From Methanoplanus sp. FWC-SCC4 (GTDB lineage Archaea > Halobacteriota > Methanomicrobia > Methanomicrobiales > Methanomicrobiaceae), in contig NZ_CP043875.1 in the NCBI RefSeq assembly GCF_032878975.1, forward strand, positions 2,248,531-2,312,530: a DNA stretch of 64,000 bases, read 5' to 3'. The translations under genes and the position numbers were made by a program. Under the pieces are notes generated by a model. It was not told where the DNA came from. It searched no databases and was given only the letters and a program-made list of their open reading frames with translations. Shown piece after piece: positions 63,482-64,000 of the stretch; position 1 is the stretch's first letter; every line of letters begins with the position of its first letter.

Positions 63482-63716
63482 TGATAATCAGCTGTTTTTT
63501 AATTTTGCATGATGTCTGATAAATGGTATGATATGTTCCACCTGACCGGAGGTTTTTTTGTTAATCTGAATATTATGGTGAAAAATGTATGGGCAGGTGC
63601 TTTATTACAGGAAGTTCATTATATGAGTTCATCCAGTCTTTTTGGATTTTAAAAATTGATTGTAAAGTGGAATTAATCTTCAAAGAAAACCAATATAATA
63701 TAAGGATAAGAGAGCC

Positions 63717-63989
63717 ATGAAAAAAACCATAATTACTGTTGTTGGAAAGGATACAGTCGGGATTATCGCAAAGGTCTGCACATATCTCGCAGACAATCAG
63801 GTTAATGTCGAGGACATCTCCCAGACCATCGTGCAGGGCTACTTCAACATGATGATGATTGTCGACACCGGCAAATCCTCAAAGCCTTTTGGAGAGATGG
63901 TGACCGAATTAGAGAATCTGGGCGATGAAATCGGTGTAAAAATCAGATGCCAGCATGAAGATATTTTTACAAAAATGCACCGTATCTGA
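63717..63989 (+). CDS. ACT-domain protein (UPF0237)
   Basis: 90 residues. It is a single ACT domain of the UPF0237 type: ITVVGKDTVGIIAKVCTYLAD, VNVEDISQTIVQGYFNMMMIVD, and a C-terminal EIGVKIRCQHEDIFTKMHRI. ACT domains bind small effectors, usually amino acids, and this family occurs as a stand-alone regulator in archaea and Gram-positive bacteria. Its target is unknown. A TATA-like AATATAATATAAG is directly ahead, about 15-30 bases before ATG 63717. Downstream sequence ends at the window edge. Confidence 0.9.
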   Translation: MKKTIITVVGKDTVGIIAKVCTYLADNQVNVEDISQTIVQGYFNMMMIVDTGKSSKPFGEMVTELENLGDEIGVKIRCQHEDIFTKMHRI

Positions 63990-64000
63990 GAGGAATTTTA

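Overview
The window looks like chromosome from a mesophilic methanogenic archaeon of the order Methanomicrobiales, probably near Methanoplanus, Methanolacinia or Methanomicrobium (inference from gene content; no genome comparison was possible). The main pointers are a tRNA-dependent cysteine synthase (SepCysS), a homoserine acetyltransferase carrying CBS domains, indolepyruvate:ferredoxin oxidoreductase (IorAB), an archaeal threonyl-tRNA editing domain, COG1361-type surface proteins, an ADP-forming acyl-CoA synthetase, a B12-dependent ribonucleotide reductase, and AT-rich promoters with TATA-like boxes. There are no rRNA genes, no CRISPR array and no recognisable insertion sequence. One tRNA gene is present (Ile, anticodon GAU).

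Layout. 1-2.4 kb: tail of a probable beta-carbonic anhydrase, an NCS2 nucleobase permease and a DUF308 membrane protein. 2.4-5.4 kb: a two-gene operon of an AAA/ABC-type ATPase and a TOPRIM/DUF4435-like protein, matching the layout of the PARIS anti-phage system but with an extra N-terminal domain. 5.4-13.3 kb: acetyltransferase, ferredoxin-nitroreductase, class II ribonucleotide reductase with an unusual leader, a MarR-MATE efflux pair with operators, a DMT transporter with a histidine-rich tail, and a free-standing LigD-type phosphoesterase. 13.3-20.4 kb: a tRNA methylthiotransferase, an RND/MMPL exporter and two paralogous secreted COG1361 proteins. 20.4-25.9 kb: CheW, a soluble chemoreceptor and an HTH-PAS-GAF sensor. 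26-40.9 kb: tRNA-Ile, SbcD-SbcC nuclease, ADP-forming CoA ligase, IorAB, a nitrilase-family amidase, a YdjM-type membrane protein, threonine synthase and several membrane or secreted proteins of unknown role.

41-50.9 kb is an accessory region, visibly more AT-rich in places. It has a self-regulated-looking Fic protein behind twin 61-bp-spaced operators, a gene split by a frameshift in an A8 run, a reverse transcriptase of the Abi/UG (defence-associated) type, a degenerate sensor kinase without its phospho-acceptor histidine, and an AAA ATPase plus subtilisin pair that matches the IetAS defence layout. With the PARIS-like pair this gives up to three candidate anti-phage systems in one window.

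51-57.4 kb is a sulfur amino acid block on the minus strand. SepCysS, MetY, MetX-CBS and a Thr-tRNA editing protein are packed as one operon behind two perfect palindromes, with NifS-NifU just downstream. Together they would supply sulfur, charge tRNA with cysteine and make homocysteine. 57.6-64 kb: cardiolipin synthase, a PHP-domain phosphoesterase, an asparagine-rich 45-residue protein, a membrane protein, a lipoprotein-type M3 oligopeptidase and an ACT-domain regulator.
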